Below are positions 1 to 8,174 of a stretch of DNA of 64,000 bases, piece after piece. This stretch comes from Paracoccaceae bacterium (GTDB lineage Bacteria > Pseudomonadota > Alphaproteobacteria > Rhodobacterales > Rhodobacteraceae). Under the pieces are notes generated by a model, which was given only the letters and a program-made list of their open reading frames with translations, did not search any database and was not told the origin of the DNA. The stretch's first letter is position 1, and each line of letters starts with the position of its first letter. The position numbers were made by a program, and so were the translations under genes. The stretch is taken from the NCBI GenBank assembly GCA_902554705.1, contig CACDPP010000002.1:1-64000 (forward strand), in the 5' to 3' direction.

Positions 1-1
1 A

Positions 2-265
2 GGGGATGTTATTATGTCTTTTGTTGCAGATATATGTGGTGAGGACAGTGAAGAAGAAAAACCACCTAAACACGCTTATGCTTTTGGCAATGTCGGACGC
101 TTGTTCAAGCAGATCCATGAAGAGCGTGTGGCGGCCTTAGGCAAGTTTCACAGTGAAGTCACTAAGGGGAATTTCCCATATCCCCAGACCAATATCTCAA
201 TGCATGATGGAGAGAAAGATAAGTTTTTAGAAGCTCTCGATAAATGGAGCCCCACTCATCAATAA
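2..265 (+). CDS. C-terminal fragment of a PanB-like (PEP mutase/ketopantoate hydroxymethyltransferase superfamily) protein
   Basis: The frame is open from base 2, so the 5' part lies outside the window. The visible ~87 residues align by eye with the C-terminus of the complete PanB-like protein at 55758-56552: D-x-x-G, then (P)KHA / PRHA, then an F/Y-x-x-(E)V segment followed by a Y/F-P. That tail is typical of the ketopantoate hydroxymethyltransferase family, which transfers a one-carbon unit from methylene-tetrahydrofolate to a 2-oxo acid. The catalytic half is not visible, so a true pantothenate role cannot be judged; no panC is seen nearby. A start at base 14 is an artefact of the cut. Confidence 0.6.
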   Translation, partial: GDVIMSFVADICGEDSEEEKPPKHAYAFGNVGRLFKQIHEERVAALGKFHSEVTKGNFPYPQTNISMHDGEKDKFLEALDKWSPTHQ

Positions 266-394
266 GATAAAGTAATAGTAATTTTCTTAAAAAACTAAAT
301 AAGTGTTCAAGAATTAAACTACACTTCGTGGGAAGGTTCCTGACCTTGTGCCGTATTGAGACTGACCTATATCAATCTAAGTGGAGGCGCATAA

Positions 395-1051
395 TTGCTG
401 CTGGAGTTAAAAGATATAACTAAGTCCTTTTCCGGGGTAGATGGAGACGTGGAAGTTCTGCGCGGCGTTTCTCTTGGACTAGATGCAGGTGAGACTTTAG
501 CTTTAACCGGTGAGAGTGGAAGTGGTAAAAGTACAATTCTACATATTTCCGCAGGGCTAGAAGTTCCTGATGGCGGCAGTCTTCACCTGGAGGGTGTTGA
601 GATTAATGGGCTTGGCGAGGCTGAAAGAGCCAACTTACGCCGGTCCGAGGTAGGGATTGTTTTTCAACAATTCAATTTAATACCGTCACTTACGGTGGAA
701 GCAAATATTGGGTTTCAGGCGGCTTTAGCTGGGAGACGCGATAAGTTATTTGAAAGTGAGTTGGTAGAAGCCTTAGGGCTTTCTGATCAGCTTAAACAAT
801 ACCCTGAGTCGTTATCTGGCGGTCAGCAACAAAGGGTTGCGATTGCACGGGCACTAGCGGTGCGCCCAAAGTTACTATTAGCGGATGAGCCAACTGGCAA
901 CCTAGATGAAAGCACGGCGTCTGCGGTTCTAACTGCTATGCTGGACTTAGTTGGTCGCACTGGAGCAGCGCTTATGGTCGTGACGCACTCTGCTGCTTTA
1001 GCTGAGAAAATGGATCGGCGAGTACGATTGAAGGGTGGAGTTCTCCTGTGA
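395..1051 (+). CDS. ABC transporter ATP-binding protein, LolD/MacB/AttE type
   Basis: A 218-residue ATPase. Walker A is GESGSGKST (about residues 39-47), followed by the Q-loop VFQQFNL, signature LSGGQQQR and Walker B LLLADEPTGNLDE. The TGNLDE form is characteristic of the LolD/MacB/FtsE-like group that works with FtsX-type permeases. The start is TTG at 395, preceded by a GTGGAGG-type ribosome binding site at 381-387. The stop overlaps the GTG start of the permease by 4 bases (GTGA), implying translational coupling. With the next two genes it resembles the AttE-AttF/G-AttH group; the transported compound is unknown, but this class usually acts on membrane-associated or exported substrates rather than nutrient uptake. 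Confidence 0.9.
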   Translation: MLLELKDITKSFSGVDGDVEVLRGVSLGLDAGETLALTGESGSGKSTILHISAGLEVPDGGSLHLEGVEINGLGEAERANLRRSEVGIVFQQFNLIPSLTVEANIGFQAALAGRRDKLFESELVEALGLSDQLKQYPESLSGGQQQRVAIARALAVRPKLLLADEPTGNLDESTASAVLTAMLDLVGRTGAALMVVTHSAALAEKMDRRVRLKGGVLL

Positions 1052-3408
1052 CAAATACGATCTTGCGGGCTCTGTTGAGCTACTGGTGGCGCAGCCCATT
1101 ACAATTATTCACCTTTTTAATGGGATTGGCGTTGGCCACGGGGCTGTGGTCAGGGGTCCAAGCTATAAATTCTGAGGCTCGCGCAAGTTACGATGCGGCA
1201 GCGGCTACGCTAGGGGAAGGACAATTTGATCAGCTCGTGCCACGGGTTGGGGATCGTATACCTCAGTCCGTTTATGTTGATTTGCGACGGGCTGGTTGGT
1301 TAGCTTCGCCGATATTGGATGTTACATTTAAAGGGGTGCGGTTTGTAGGAATTGACCCGCTAACGACGCCTACTCAAATGAGTTTTTCCTCCGGATCAGG
1401 TTTCTCTCTCGAAGACACAGATTTAATTTTTGGTAATGCTGAAGTGGCTTCAGTATTGGAGGGCTTTGTTGAGGTTACTAAAGATAAATCTATTCCTCCT
1501 GGGATTGCGATTGCCGATATTGGCGTCGTCCAAAGATTGTTTAAACGTAATGACCTGAGCCGTCTTATGGTGTTACCAGAGCAGCCAATCCGGCGTCCTG
1601 ATCTGGTTAAGATAGCCCCTGAATTGGTGGTGCAACCAAGTCAGCAAATTGCAGATGTGGCCGCTCTGACGGATAGTTTTCACTTAAACCTCACAGCTTT
1701 TGGCTTTCTGAGCTTTGCTGTCGGTCTTTTTATTGTACACTCGACAATTGGTTTGGCCTTTGAACAAAGGCGTGGAATGATCCGGACCCTTCGATCACTT
1801 GGCGTTCCGTTAAGCAATTTACTTTCATTAATAATAGTTGAGATGGGTTTGCTGGTATTTGTTGGAGCCGTTTTGGGTATTTTAATGGGGTATACCATAG
1901 CAGCCATGCTACTTCCTGATGTCGCGGCGACGGTTGAAGGACTTTATGGTGCACGTGTATCGGGAACTTTAAGCTTGCGACCAGAGTGGTGGCTGTCTGG
2001 AATTGGACTTGCCTTTTTGGGAGCAGGGATGGCACTTGCTGTGCGTATTTGGCAAATTATGCAGATGCCTTTGCTTTCTGCAGTCCAGCCACGAGCCTGG
2101 GCTATCGCTAGCGCTAAGCGGATCCGTGGCATTGCAATACTTGGTATGATTTTGCTTGGGTTTTCTGGTCTTTTAGCTCTAATTGGGACCGGTCTAGGGC
2201 AGGCCTTTGCATTAATAGGTTTTCTTCTTATTGGTTCAGCTCTTGTGCTACCTTGGTTAACTATAAAGTTATTAGACTTTGCGCCAGGTAAGGGAGTGAT
2301 CACTTCTTGGTTCTGGGCGGATACTCGTCAACAGATGCCCGGGCTTAGCCTAGCGCTTATTGCTTTGCTTCTGGCGGTTAGTGCAAACATTGGTGTTTCT
2401 ACAATGGTTTCGTCTTTTAGGGTCACTTTTGTATCATTTTTGGATCAGCGCCTAGCTCCGGAACTATTTGTAAGAGTAGAAGAAGAGAAGACTGCATCCG
2501 CTTTAGAAAAATATTTGCTAGAGCGCGAGCTTGAAGTGCTCCCGCTTTTGACAGTGGAGCGCCCTGTAGTTGGTCAGCCTGCCAAACTTTATGGAGTCCG
2601 AGTTGGTCGGACTTACAGGGAAAGTTGGCAGTTTTTAGGTGCTGATCCAGATGTTTGGGATCAAGTTTCTAAAGGTGAGGCAGTTATTGTGAATGAGCAA
2701 CTTGCGCGCCGTAACAATTTATGGGTTAGCGATGAGGTTGATATAGCGCCAGGGCTCAACCTTCCCATTGCTGCTGTTGTGGGAGATTATGGTAACCCGC
2801 AAGGGCAAGTGGTTATGGGCGAACTACTTTTTCGTAAATTATATCCTAACGCAGTTGCGACTTCTTTCGGTATTAGAACTACGGATACAGCGGATTTGCG
2901 TAAAGCGATACAGTCGGATTTGGAAGTACCTGACAGCGGGATTATCAATCAGGCATCGATTAAAAGTATGTCGCTAGAGGTGTTCGAGAGAACTTTTGCT
3001 GTTACTGCTGCACTGAATATACTTACGCTTGGGGTTGCTGGGTTTGCTATGCTGATGAGCCTGTTGACTCTTGCGGGTATGCGAACACCTCAGCTTGCAC
3101 CGGTCTGGGCCTTGGGATTGACGCGCACTCGGCTTGGTGTCCTGGAATTAGCCCGTGCTTTAGGGCTGAGTCTCATCGTGTTTATATGTGCGGTACCCCT
3201 CGGTCTAGCATTGGCTTGGGCACTTTTAAACGTTGTGAATGTTGAGGCCTTTGGCTGGCAGCTGCCGATGTTTTTCTTTCCTGCTGACTATGCATTTCTA
3301 GGCGGTTTGGCGATATTGGCAACGCTGATAGCTGCCGCTTGGCCTGCAATTCAAATGGTTCGAAAGCCTCCTGCAACTCTACTTAAAGTGTTCTCAAATG
3401 AAAGGTAG
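1048..3408 (+). CDS. FtsX-family ABC transporter permease, AttF/AttG-like
   Basis: A 786-residue membrane protein with an N-terminal anchor (about residues 16-38), a large extracytoplasmic domain, four helices in the middle (about 220-400) and a second periplasmic-plus-three-helix FtsX module at the C-terminus (about 660-780). This is the double-FtsX layout of ABC exporters that lack a separate second permease. It starts with GTG at 1048, overlapping the ATPase stop, with a GGTGGAG site at 1034-1040. Its end overlaps the next start by 11 bases, so ATPase, permease and AttH-like protein form one tightly coupled operon. Substrate unknown. Confidence 0.85.
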   Translation: MTNTILRALLSYWWRSPLQLFTFLMGLALATGLWSGVQAINSEARASYDAAAATLGEGQFDQLVPRVGDRIPQSVYVDLRRAGWLASPILDVTFKGVRFVGIDPLTTPTQMSFSSGSGFSLEDTDLIFGNAEVASVLEGFVEVTKDKSIPPGIAIADIGVVQRLFKRNDLSRLMVLPEQPIRRPDLVKIAPELVVQPSQQIADVAALTDSFHLNLTAFGFLSFAVGLFIVHSTIGLAFEQRRGMIRTLRSLGVPLSNLLSLIIVEMGLLVFVGAVLGILMGYTIAAMLLPDVAATVEGLYGARVSGTLSLRPEWWLSGIGLAFLGAGMALAVRIWQIMQMPLLSAVQPRAWAIASAKRIRGIAILGMILLGFSGLLALIGTGLGQAFALIGFLLIGSALVLPWLTIKLLDFAPGKGVITSWFWADTRQQMPGLSLALIALLLAVSANIGVSTMVSSFRVTFVSFLDQRLAPELFVRVEEEKTASALEKYLLERELEVLPLLTVERPVVGQPAKLYGVRVGRTYRESWQFLGADPDVWDQVSKGEAVIVNEQLARRNNLWVSDEVDIAPGLNLPIAAVVGDYGNPQGQVVMGELLFRKLYPNAVATSFGIRTTDTADLRKAIQSDLEVPDSGIINQASIKSMSLEVFERTFAVTAALNILTLGVAGFAMLMSLLTLAGMRTPQLAPVWALGLTRTRLGVLELARALGLSLIVFICAVPLGLALAWALLNVVNVEAFGWQLPMFFFPADYAFLGGLAILATLIAAAWPAIQMVRKPPATLLKVFSNER

Positions 3409-4441
3409 AATATTTCTTCTTGCTTGCTTGTTGCCCTTTATGGCCTGGGCGCAGAGCTTTGGTGGTCTGGGTTCAAAAGCTGCAGATGAGTTTGCCACGC
3501 CTCAGCGAAATTTCGTGTTTGATTTTCCAACTGACCACGGCGCTCATCCAGATTACCGGATCGAATGGTGGTATCTTACTGCAAATTTAGAAGATCCAGC
3601 AGGAGTGCAATATGGATTGCAGTGGACATTATTTCGAACCGCTGTTGCCCCTGGAGAAGAAGAAGGTTGGTCATCTCCTCAAGTTTGGTTTGCCCATGCC
3701 GCGGTGACTACAACTGAGGCACATTTTGCGACTGAGCGCTTTGCGCGCGGTGGGATAGGTCAAGCAGGTGTCACGGTGGAGCCTTTTCGTGCCTGGATTG
3801 ATGAATGGAGATTAGAAGGTCCAGATATGAATAGCCTTTCAGTCCAGGCTGCGAGCCCAGATTTTGCTTTTGATATGGACTTGCTTGCAACTGGGCCGTT
3901 GGTTTTTCACGGTGAGAATGGCTTTTCTCAAAAATCAGCAGAGGGTCAAGCTAGCTATTACTACTCTCAGCCATTCTACAAGATCTCTGGAACCTTAAAT
4001 TTACCTGAAGGGGATATACTGGTTATTGGGTCCGCCTGGTTAGACCGCGAGTGGTCTTCACAGCCGCTATCCGATGATCAAAAGGGTTGGGACTGGTTTT
4101 CACTATCTTTTGAAGATGGAGAGAAGATGATGGGTTTTCAACTAAGACAGTCAGACGGTAGCCACTATACATCTGCTACGTGGATTGACATTAACGGCGA
4201 GACACAAAGCTATCCAGATGGTGTATTCATGGCCGAGCCGCTAGAAGAGATAAGAGTAGCAGGGCGTGATATCCCAATACGTTGGCGGGTACGTCTGCCT
4301 GATAGAGATTTAGATGCTGAAGTATTAGCTTTGACGCCAAAGGCTTGGATGGATGTATCTATCCCTTATTGGGAGGGACCAGTGGGCATTTCGGGTAGTC
4401 ATGCTGGGCGAGGTTATCTCGAAATGACAGGTTATGAATAA
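3398..4441 (+). CDS. Secreted AttH/CrtC-like lipocalin-domain protein
   Basis: A 347-residue protein beginning with a signal peptide (hydrophobic core at residues 4-18, cleavage probably after AWA/AQS). The body has the repeated beta-rich motifs of the AttH/CrtC 'lipocalin-like' family: RIEWWYLTANL, GLQWTLFR, WFAHAA, DWFSLSFEDG, GFQLRQSDGSHY. Members include AttH, encoded beside ABC exporter genes in Agrobacterium, and carotenoid hydratases; most have no known reaction. Placement as the last gene of an ATPase/permease operon suggests a periplasmic partner of that exporter. No carotenoid genes are nearby, so hydratase activity is not favoured. The start ATG at 3398 lies inside the permease end. 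Confidence 0.8.
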   Translation: MKGRIFLLACLLPFMAWAQSFGGLGSKAADEFATPQRNFVFDFPTDHGAHPDYRIEWWYLTANLEDPAGVQYGLQWTLFRTAVAPGEEEGWSSPQVWFAHAAVTTTEAHFATERFARGGIGQAGVTVEPFRAWIDEWRLEGPDMNSLSVQAASPDFAFDMDLLATGPLVFHGENGFSQKSAEGQASYYYSQPFYKISGTLNLPEGDILVIGSAWLDREWSSQPLSDDQKGWDWFSLSFEDGEKMMGFQLRQSDGSHYTSATWIDINGETQSYPDGVFMAEPLEEIRVAGRDIPIRWRVRLPDRDLDAEVLALTPKAWMDVSIPYWEGPVGISGSHAGRGYLEMTGYE

Positions 4442-4516
4442 AAGAAGCTGAACTTGTAGCATTCTAAGATTAATCAATATCAGCTTGGCGTAAGAAGTAA
4501 TTTAGAGAGAATAGAT

Positions 4517-5776
4517 TTAAATGTGTTTAAGTTTTTTTGCTGTGAACCAACTTAAAAATGTCATTAGCCCAGCAACTGCTAGGCATAAAGCTAAACCTCC
4601 AAACTGATAACTTAAACCAGACAATAATGTCCCAATAAGTCGGCCTGCTGCATTAGCCATGTAATAGAAACCAACATCCCTTGTTATCCGATCTGTATCT
4701 CCAAATGCTAAGATTAAATATGAATGAAGTGAGGAATTTATTGCAAAGATGAATCCAAAAATAAGAAGTCCAAAGACTAAGGCAAAAATAAGCCAAGTGG
4801 AAGAACTGTCAGCAGACCATACTGCTATTGAAAGAATTAGCGGTAATGGCACGAGTAAAGCAGACCAAGAAATAGCCTTCCCAACTACCATAGATAATCC
4901 TTGATTTTTTGAACCGATTAAACGAGGAGCTAGGCTCTGAATAAAACCATATCCTATGATCCAAATAGCCATAAAACTACCAACCAAAAAGAAGGCTTCT
5001 CTATTGCCTTCAGGGGTTCCATCCGAAAATACGCTTTGAAAATAAATTGGGAGCCCGACTACAAACCAAACGTCTCTGGCGCCAAATAAAAATAGGCGCG
5101 CAAGACTCAAAATATTTATGCGAGCATCTTTAGATTGCCAATCTGTCAATTTTTCAGCTTTTTTTGATCGCCCCGGCAAACCAGGTGGCATATTGAAAAA
5201 GATAGCGATCAAAATAATTAAGAGACCAATTGCCATTATCCAAAGGGCTGTTTTGAAACCCACCAAAGCAAGAAGAACCGCTCCTAGAAAAAAACCTAAC
5301 CCTTTTATTGCATTTTTAGATCCCGTCAGAATTGCGACCCACCTAAACAAGGTTCCGTCTTCTGAGGGTGCAAGTAATTTAACAGCTGATTTTGAAGACA
5401 TCTTAGTTAAGTCTTTCGCAATACCTGCTGCGCCTTGGACAGCCATGACAAAAATAACAGAAGAAGTAATTGACCAAGTATTATCGAGACCTGCTAATGC
5501 ACTAAGAGCTCCTATTTGTATTATCAATCCGCTGTAGAGTGTTGCTAGCAAACCAAAACGCGCAGCGAGCCAACCGGCACTTAAATTGGTTATTATCCCG
5601 GCTAACTCATACAAAAGAAATAACCAGGCCAATTGTAATGGGGAAAAGCCTAAGGCGTTAAAATGCAGAAGGACTAGCATCCTGAGTGCGCCATCTGTTA
5701 GCATAAATGACCAGTATGATGCGGTCACAGTTGCGTAGGCACGCAATGGTTTTTCCAGTTTTATAGATTTGTTCAA
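4517..5776 (-). CDS. arsJ: ArsJ, organoarsenical efflux MFS permease
   Basis: A 419-residue, 12-helix major facilitator protein. Family hallmarks seen near the N-terminus are YWSFMLTDGALRMLVLLHF, GIAKDLTKMSSKS and LTGSKNAIKGLGFFLGA, which I recognise as ArsJ. ArsJ exports 1-arseno-3-phosphoglycerate, the unstable product made when GAPDH uses arsenate in place of phosphate; the exported compound falls apart, so the pair gives arsenate resistance. The identification is strengthened by the immediate upstream GAPDH gene, which overlaps it by 4 bases (5773-5776). No arsR, arsC or acr3 gene is in the window. It runs convergently towards the AttH-like gene. Confidence 0.88.
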   Translation of the reverse strand: MNKSIKLEKPLRAYATVTASYWSFMLTDGALRMLVLLHFNALGFSPLQLAWLFLLYELAGIITNLSAGWLAARFGLLATLYSGLIIQIGALSALAGLDNTWSITSSVIFVMAVQGAAGIAKDLTKMSSKSAVKLLAPSEDGTLFRWVAILTGSKNAIKGLGFFLGAVLLALVGFKTALWIMAIGLLIILIAIFFNMPPGLPGRSKKAEKLTDWQSKDARINILSLARLFLFGARDVWFVVGLPIYFQSVFSDGTPEGNREAFFLVGSFMAIWIIGYGFIQSLAPRLIGSKNQGLSMVVGKAISWSALLVPLPLILSIAVWSADSSSTWLIFALVFGLLIFGFIFAINSSLHSYLILAFGDTDRITRDVGFYYMANAAGRLIGTLLSGLSYQFGGLALCLAVAGLMTFLSWFTAKKLKHI

Positions 5777-6780
5777 AGTGAGCCTGCTACCATGCGGGTG
5801 ATGTCGCCTAGTCTACATGAGTATCCCCACTCGTTATCATACCAAGCATAGACTTTTACTTGAGTTTTGTTAACGACCATTGTTGATAAGCCATCCACAA
5901 TCGATGACCGCGGGTCGTTTGTATAGTCACTGGAAACAAGAGGACGTTTTTCGAAACCAAGAATACCTTTAAGAGACTTATTTGAAGCTTCTTCAAAAAG
6001 GGAGTTTACTTCCTGTTCTGAGGTTGCGCGTTCTACCTCAAAGACACAGTCAGTTAGTGATGCATTTAACAGGGGTACACGTACAGCGTGCCCATTTAGT
6101 TTACCTTTTAACTCCGGATAGATCATTGTAATTGCTTTTGCGGATCCGGTCGTTGTTGGTATTAAATTATTGAGTGCTGATCTAGCTCTTCTCATGTCCT
6201 TGGACGGTCGGTCAACTATAGTTTGCGTGTTAGTGACATCATGAATGGTTGTTATTGATCCATGTTTGATACCTAAATTTTTATGAATAACTTTTACTAT
6301 GGGTGCTAGACAATTTGTAGTGCACGAGGCAGCAGTAATTAGATTTTGAGAACCGTCATACAAATCATGATTTATTCCATATACTAAGTTCAATGCGTCT
6401 TTATCTTTGACTGGTGCGCTGATAATTACCTTTTTTGCGCCACCGCTAAAATATGGTGCTATTTTTGGGCCTGTTTTAAACTGGCCCGTGCAGTCAACTA
6501 CTAGATCTATATCATTTTCCTTAAATGAGAGCAGGTTGATATTTTTTTCATGGGTTACATTTATTTTTTGACCTTTTAGAGTTAATGACCCATCTGCCCA
6601 GAAAAAATCCCCTCCCCACCTGCCATGCACAGAGTCAAATTCAATTAATGTAGCAAGCTGTTCAGCATCTGCATTTGGCTCATTAATTAGAACTATATCA
6701 CCGTTGGATCCATGATCGATGAGATCCCTCAAAACCAGTTTGCCGATTCGTCCTAATCCATTAATTGCAATGCGTGTCAT
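5773..6780 (-). CDS. gap: Glyceraldehyde-3-phosphate dehydrogenase of the ArsJ type
   Basis: A 335-residue type I GAPDH. The N-terminal Rossmann motif is INGLGRIG (residues 6-13) and the catalytic cysteine is Cys153 in SCTTNCLAP. A C-terminal WYDNEWGYS motif completes the family signature. Its 4-base overlap with arsJ shows it is the arsenate-detoxification GAPDH, which forms 1-arseno-3-phosphoglycerate for ArsJ, rather than (or as well as) a glycolytic enzyme. Glycolytic gap genes normally sit with pgk or tkt, which are absent here. It is divergent from phoR; the shared 228-base gap holds a possible Pho half-site on this strand, which would couple expression to phosphate starvation. Confidence 0.92.
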   Translation of the reverse strand: MTRIAINGLGRIGKLVLRDLIDHGSNGDIVLINEPNADAEQLATLIEFDSVHGRWGGDFFWADGSLTLKGQKINVTHEKNINLLSFKENDIDLVVDCTGQFKTGPKIAPYFSGGAKKVIISAPVKDKDALNLVYGINHDLYDGSQNLITAASCTTNCLAPIVKVIHKNLGIKHGSITTIHDVTNTQTIVDRPSKDMRRARSALNNLIPTTTGSAKAITMIYPELKGKLNGHAVRVPLLNASLTDCVFEVERATSEQEVNSLFEEASNKSLKGILGFEKRPLVSSDYTNDPRSSIVDGLSTMVVNKTQVKVYAWYDNEWGYSCRLGDITRMVAGSL

Positions 6781-6880
6781 AATCTAAAATTCCTCAGGAA
6801 ATTTATCTGCCAAAATATTCAAAAAATATAGATTTTGATCCATAAATATGAACAGGGTGTTATCAAAAGAATGTAATACT

Positions 6881-6890
6881 TTTGTGACAA
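6881..6890 (-). promoter_or_regulatory. Possible PhoB half-site upstream of gap-arsJ
   Basis: On the minus strand this reads TTGTCACAAA, close to the first 10 bases of the Pho box repeat CTGTCATAAA. The following 11 bases match the consensus poorly, so it is at best a half-site. It lies about 100 bases upstream of the gap start. Regulation of arsJ-gap by phosphate is an inference. Confidence 0.3.
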
Positions 6891-6933
6891 TATTTACGGT
6901 GATTTTTTATTTTTTAAAAATGAAAAATTTAAA

Positions 6934-6947
6934 AAAGTGATCACTTT
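6934..6947. promoter_or_regulatory. Perfect 14-base palindrome, candidate operator
   Basis: AAAGTGATCACTTT is exactly its own reverse complement. It sits between the divergent gap-arsJ and phoR genes, 61 bases before the phoR start and about 155 before the gap start. A dimeric repressor could use it, but no regulator gene is adjacent and I recognise no matching consensus. In AT-rich DNA a chance palindrome is possible. Confidence 0.3.
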
Positions 6948-7008
6948 CTAATAAACGTGTAAAAGCCATATTTGACCATTATGAGAAACGATTTGCCTGG
7001 ATATTCAA

Positions 7009-8064
7009 ATGAGCCCGTCGACTTCTAAAATAGAAAATTATCCAAAACTTATTGATTTCTTAGATGCAATACCGTTACCGGGCGTTATAATTGGGACTGA
7101 TGAATTTGTTCATTATGCTAACAAAAAGGCGCGAGATTTATTTGGTGATCTGATACAGGATAGGCATTACATTACAGTAATGCGGGATCCCGAGGTTTCT
7201 GATGCAATAGAAGCCGTAATTAAAGATTCTGATACTAGAAAAACTCGATGGGCTACGAGTCTTTCAAGTGTGGATTTAGTTTTTGAAGTACACATAGCGA
7301 GTATAGGTTCTCAACATTTACTCGTTACTTTTGAAGACTCAACTCAAGTTGAAAGATCAAACCAAATTCGCAGAGATTTTGTGACAAATGTAAGCCACGA
7401 GCTTAAAACTCCCTTAACTTCAATCATTGGATTTTTGGAAACTATCCAGACAACAGCAAAAAACGATCAAAAGGCACAAGAAAGGTTTTTGTCTATTATG
7501 TCTGATGAGGCAAATAGAATGGACCGACTTGTTAATGACTTGATGTCCTTAAATCAGGTTGAAAGCCAAGAACGCTCCAAGCCAACTACTAAAATTGAAT
7601 TGACTGAATTAATAAAAGTAACTGTCGAAAAATTCCTCCCGGTTTGTAAAAAAACTAACAACTCGGTTGTTTTTGAGAACTTAAATGAAAAGCTTCAAAT
7701 AGAAGGTGATCTCGACCAACTTCAGCAAGTAATCTCAAATTTGATTGAAAATGCTTTAAAATATGGTGGGACAGAAAAAGAAATTAAAATTAAATTGCAC
7801 TCTCCTGCATTTCAACCGCTATTACAAAAACAAGGTGTCGTACTTGCTGTGGCCGATCAAGGTGACGGAATACCGGAAGAGTATATACCAAGATTAACAG
7901 AGAGATTTTACAGAATAGACAGTCATCGTTCGAGGCAAGTGGGTGGTACTGGTTTGGGCTTGTCGATAGTCAAGCATATAGTCCACCGTCATCGTGGCCG
8001 TCTTAGAATTGAAAGTAAGGTTGGAAAAGGATCAACATTTTCAATTTATTTGCCGATTGAATAG
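7009..8064 (+). CDS. phoR: Phosphate regulon sensor histidine kinase PhoR
   Basis: A 351-residue kinase with a PAS-like domain (about residues 12-112), a HisKA domain with the H-box NVSHELKTPLTS (phosphorylated His130) and a C-terminal ATPase domain showing the N-box NLIENALKYGG, G1 DQGDGIP, F-box and G2 GGTGLGLS. Unlike E. coli PhoR I see no N-terminal membrane helices, so it appears cytoplasmic and probably senses via PstC/PstA and PhoU. It precedes pstSCAB-phoU-phoB in the same orientation, and this context fixes its identity. No strong ribosome binding site precedes the ATG. Confidence 0.92.
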   Translation: MSPSTSKIENYPKLIDFLDAIPLPGVIIGTDEFVHYANKKARDLFGDLIQDRHYITVMRDPEVSDAIEAVIKDSDTRKTRWATSLSSVDLVFEVHIASIGSQHLLVTFEDSTQVERSNQIRRDFVTNVSHELKTPLTSIIGFLETIQTTAKNDQKAQERFLSIMSDEANRMDRLVNDLMSLNQVESQERSKPTTKIELTELIKVTVEKFLPVCKKTNNSVVFENLNEKLQIEGDLDQLQQVISNLIENALKYGGTEKEIKIKLHSPAFQPLLQKQGVVLAVADQGDGIPEEYIPRLTERFYRIDSHRSRQVGGTGLGLSIVKHIVHRHRGRLRIESKVGKGSTFSIYLPIE

Positions 8065-8076
8065 GCATTTTCTTGA

Positions 8077-8120
8077 ATTTCATAAAACTGTTACAATTGC
8101 GTCATAAATCTGTTGCAGAG
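8077..8120 (+). promoter_or_regulatory. Tandem Pho box (four 11-base repeats) before pstS
   Basis: Four contiguous 11-base units match the PhoB half-site CTGTCATAAAA: 8077-8087 (ATTTCATAAAA), 8088-8098 (starting CTGTTAC), 8099-8109 (GCGTCATAAAT) and 8110-8120 (starting CTGTTGC). This equals two full Pho boxes in phase. A plausible -10, TATCTA, lies at 8123-8128, so the last repeat replaces the -35 as in PhoB-activated promoters. It drives pstS and probably the whole pst-phoU-phoB operon, giving positive feedback through phoB. Confidence 0.82.
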
Positions 8121-8174
8121 CATATCTACTGAGCACTCATAGTTTTTGAATTGCTTAATTTAAGGAGATAGCAA

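Noticed and set aside
4445-4486. Terminator between the AttH-like gene and arsJ
   Set aside because: AAGCTGA and TCAGCTT pair perfectly but are separated by 28 bases with no T-run; too weak to call.
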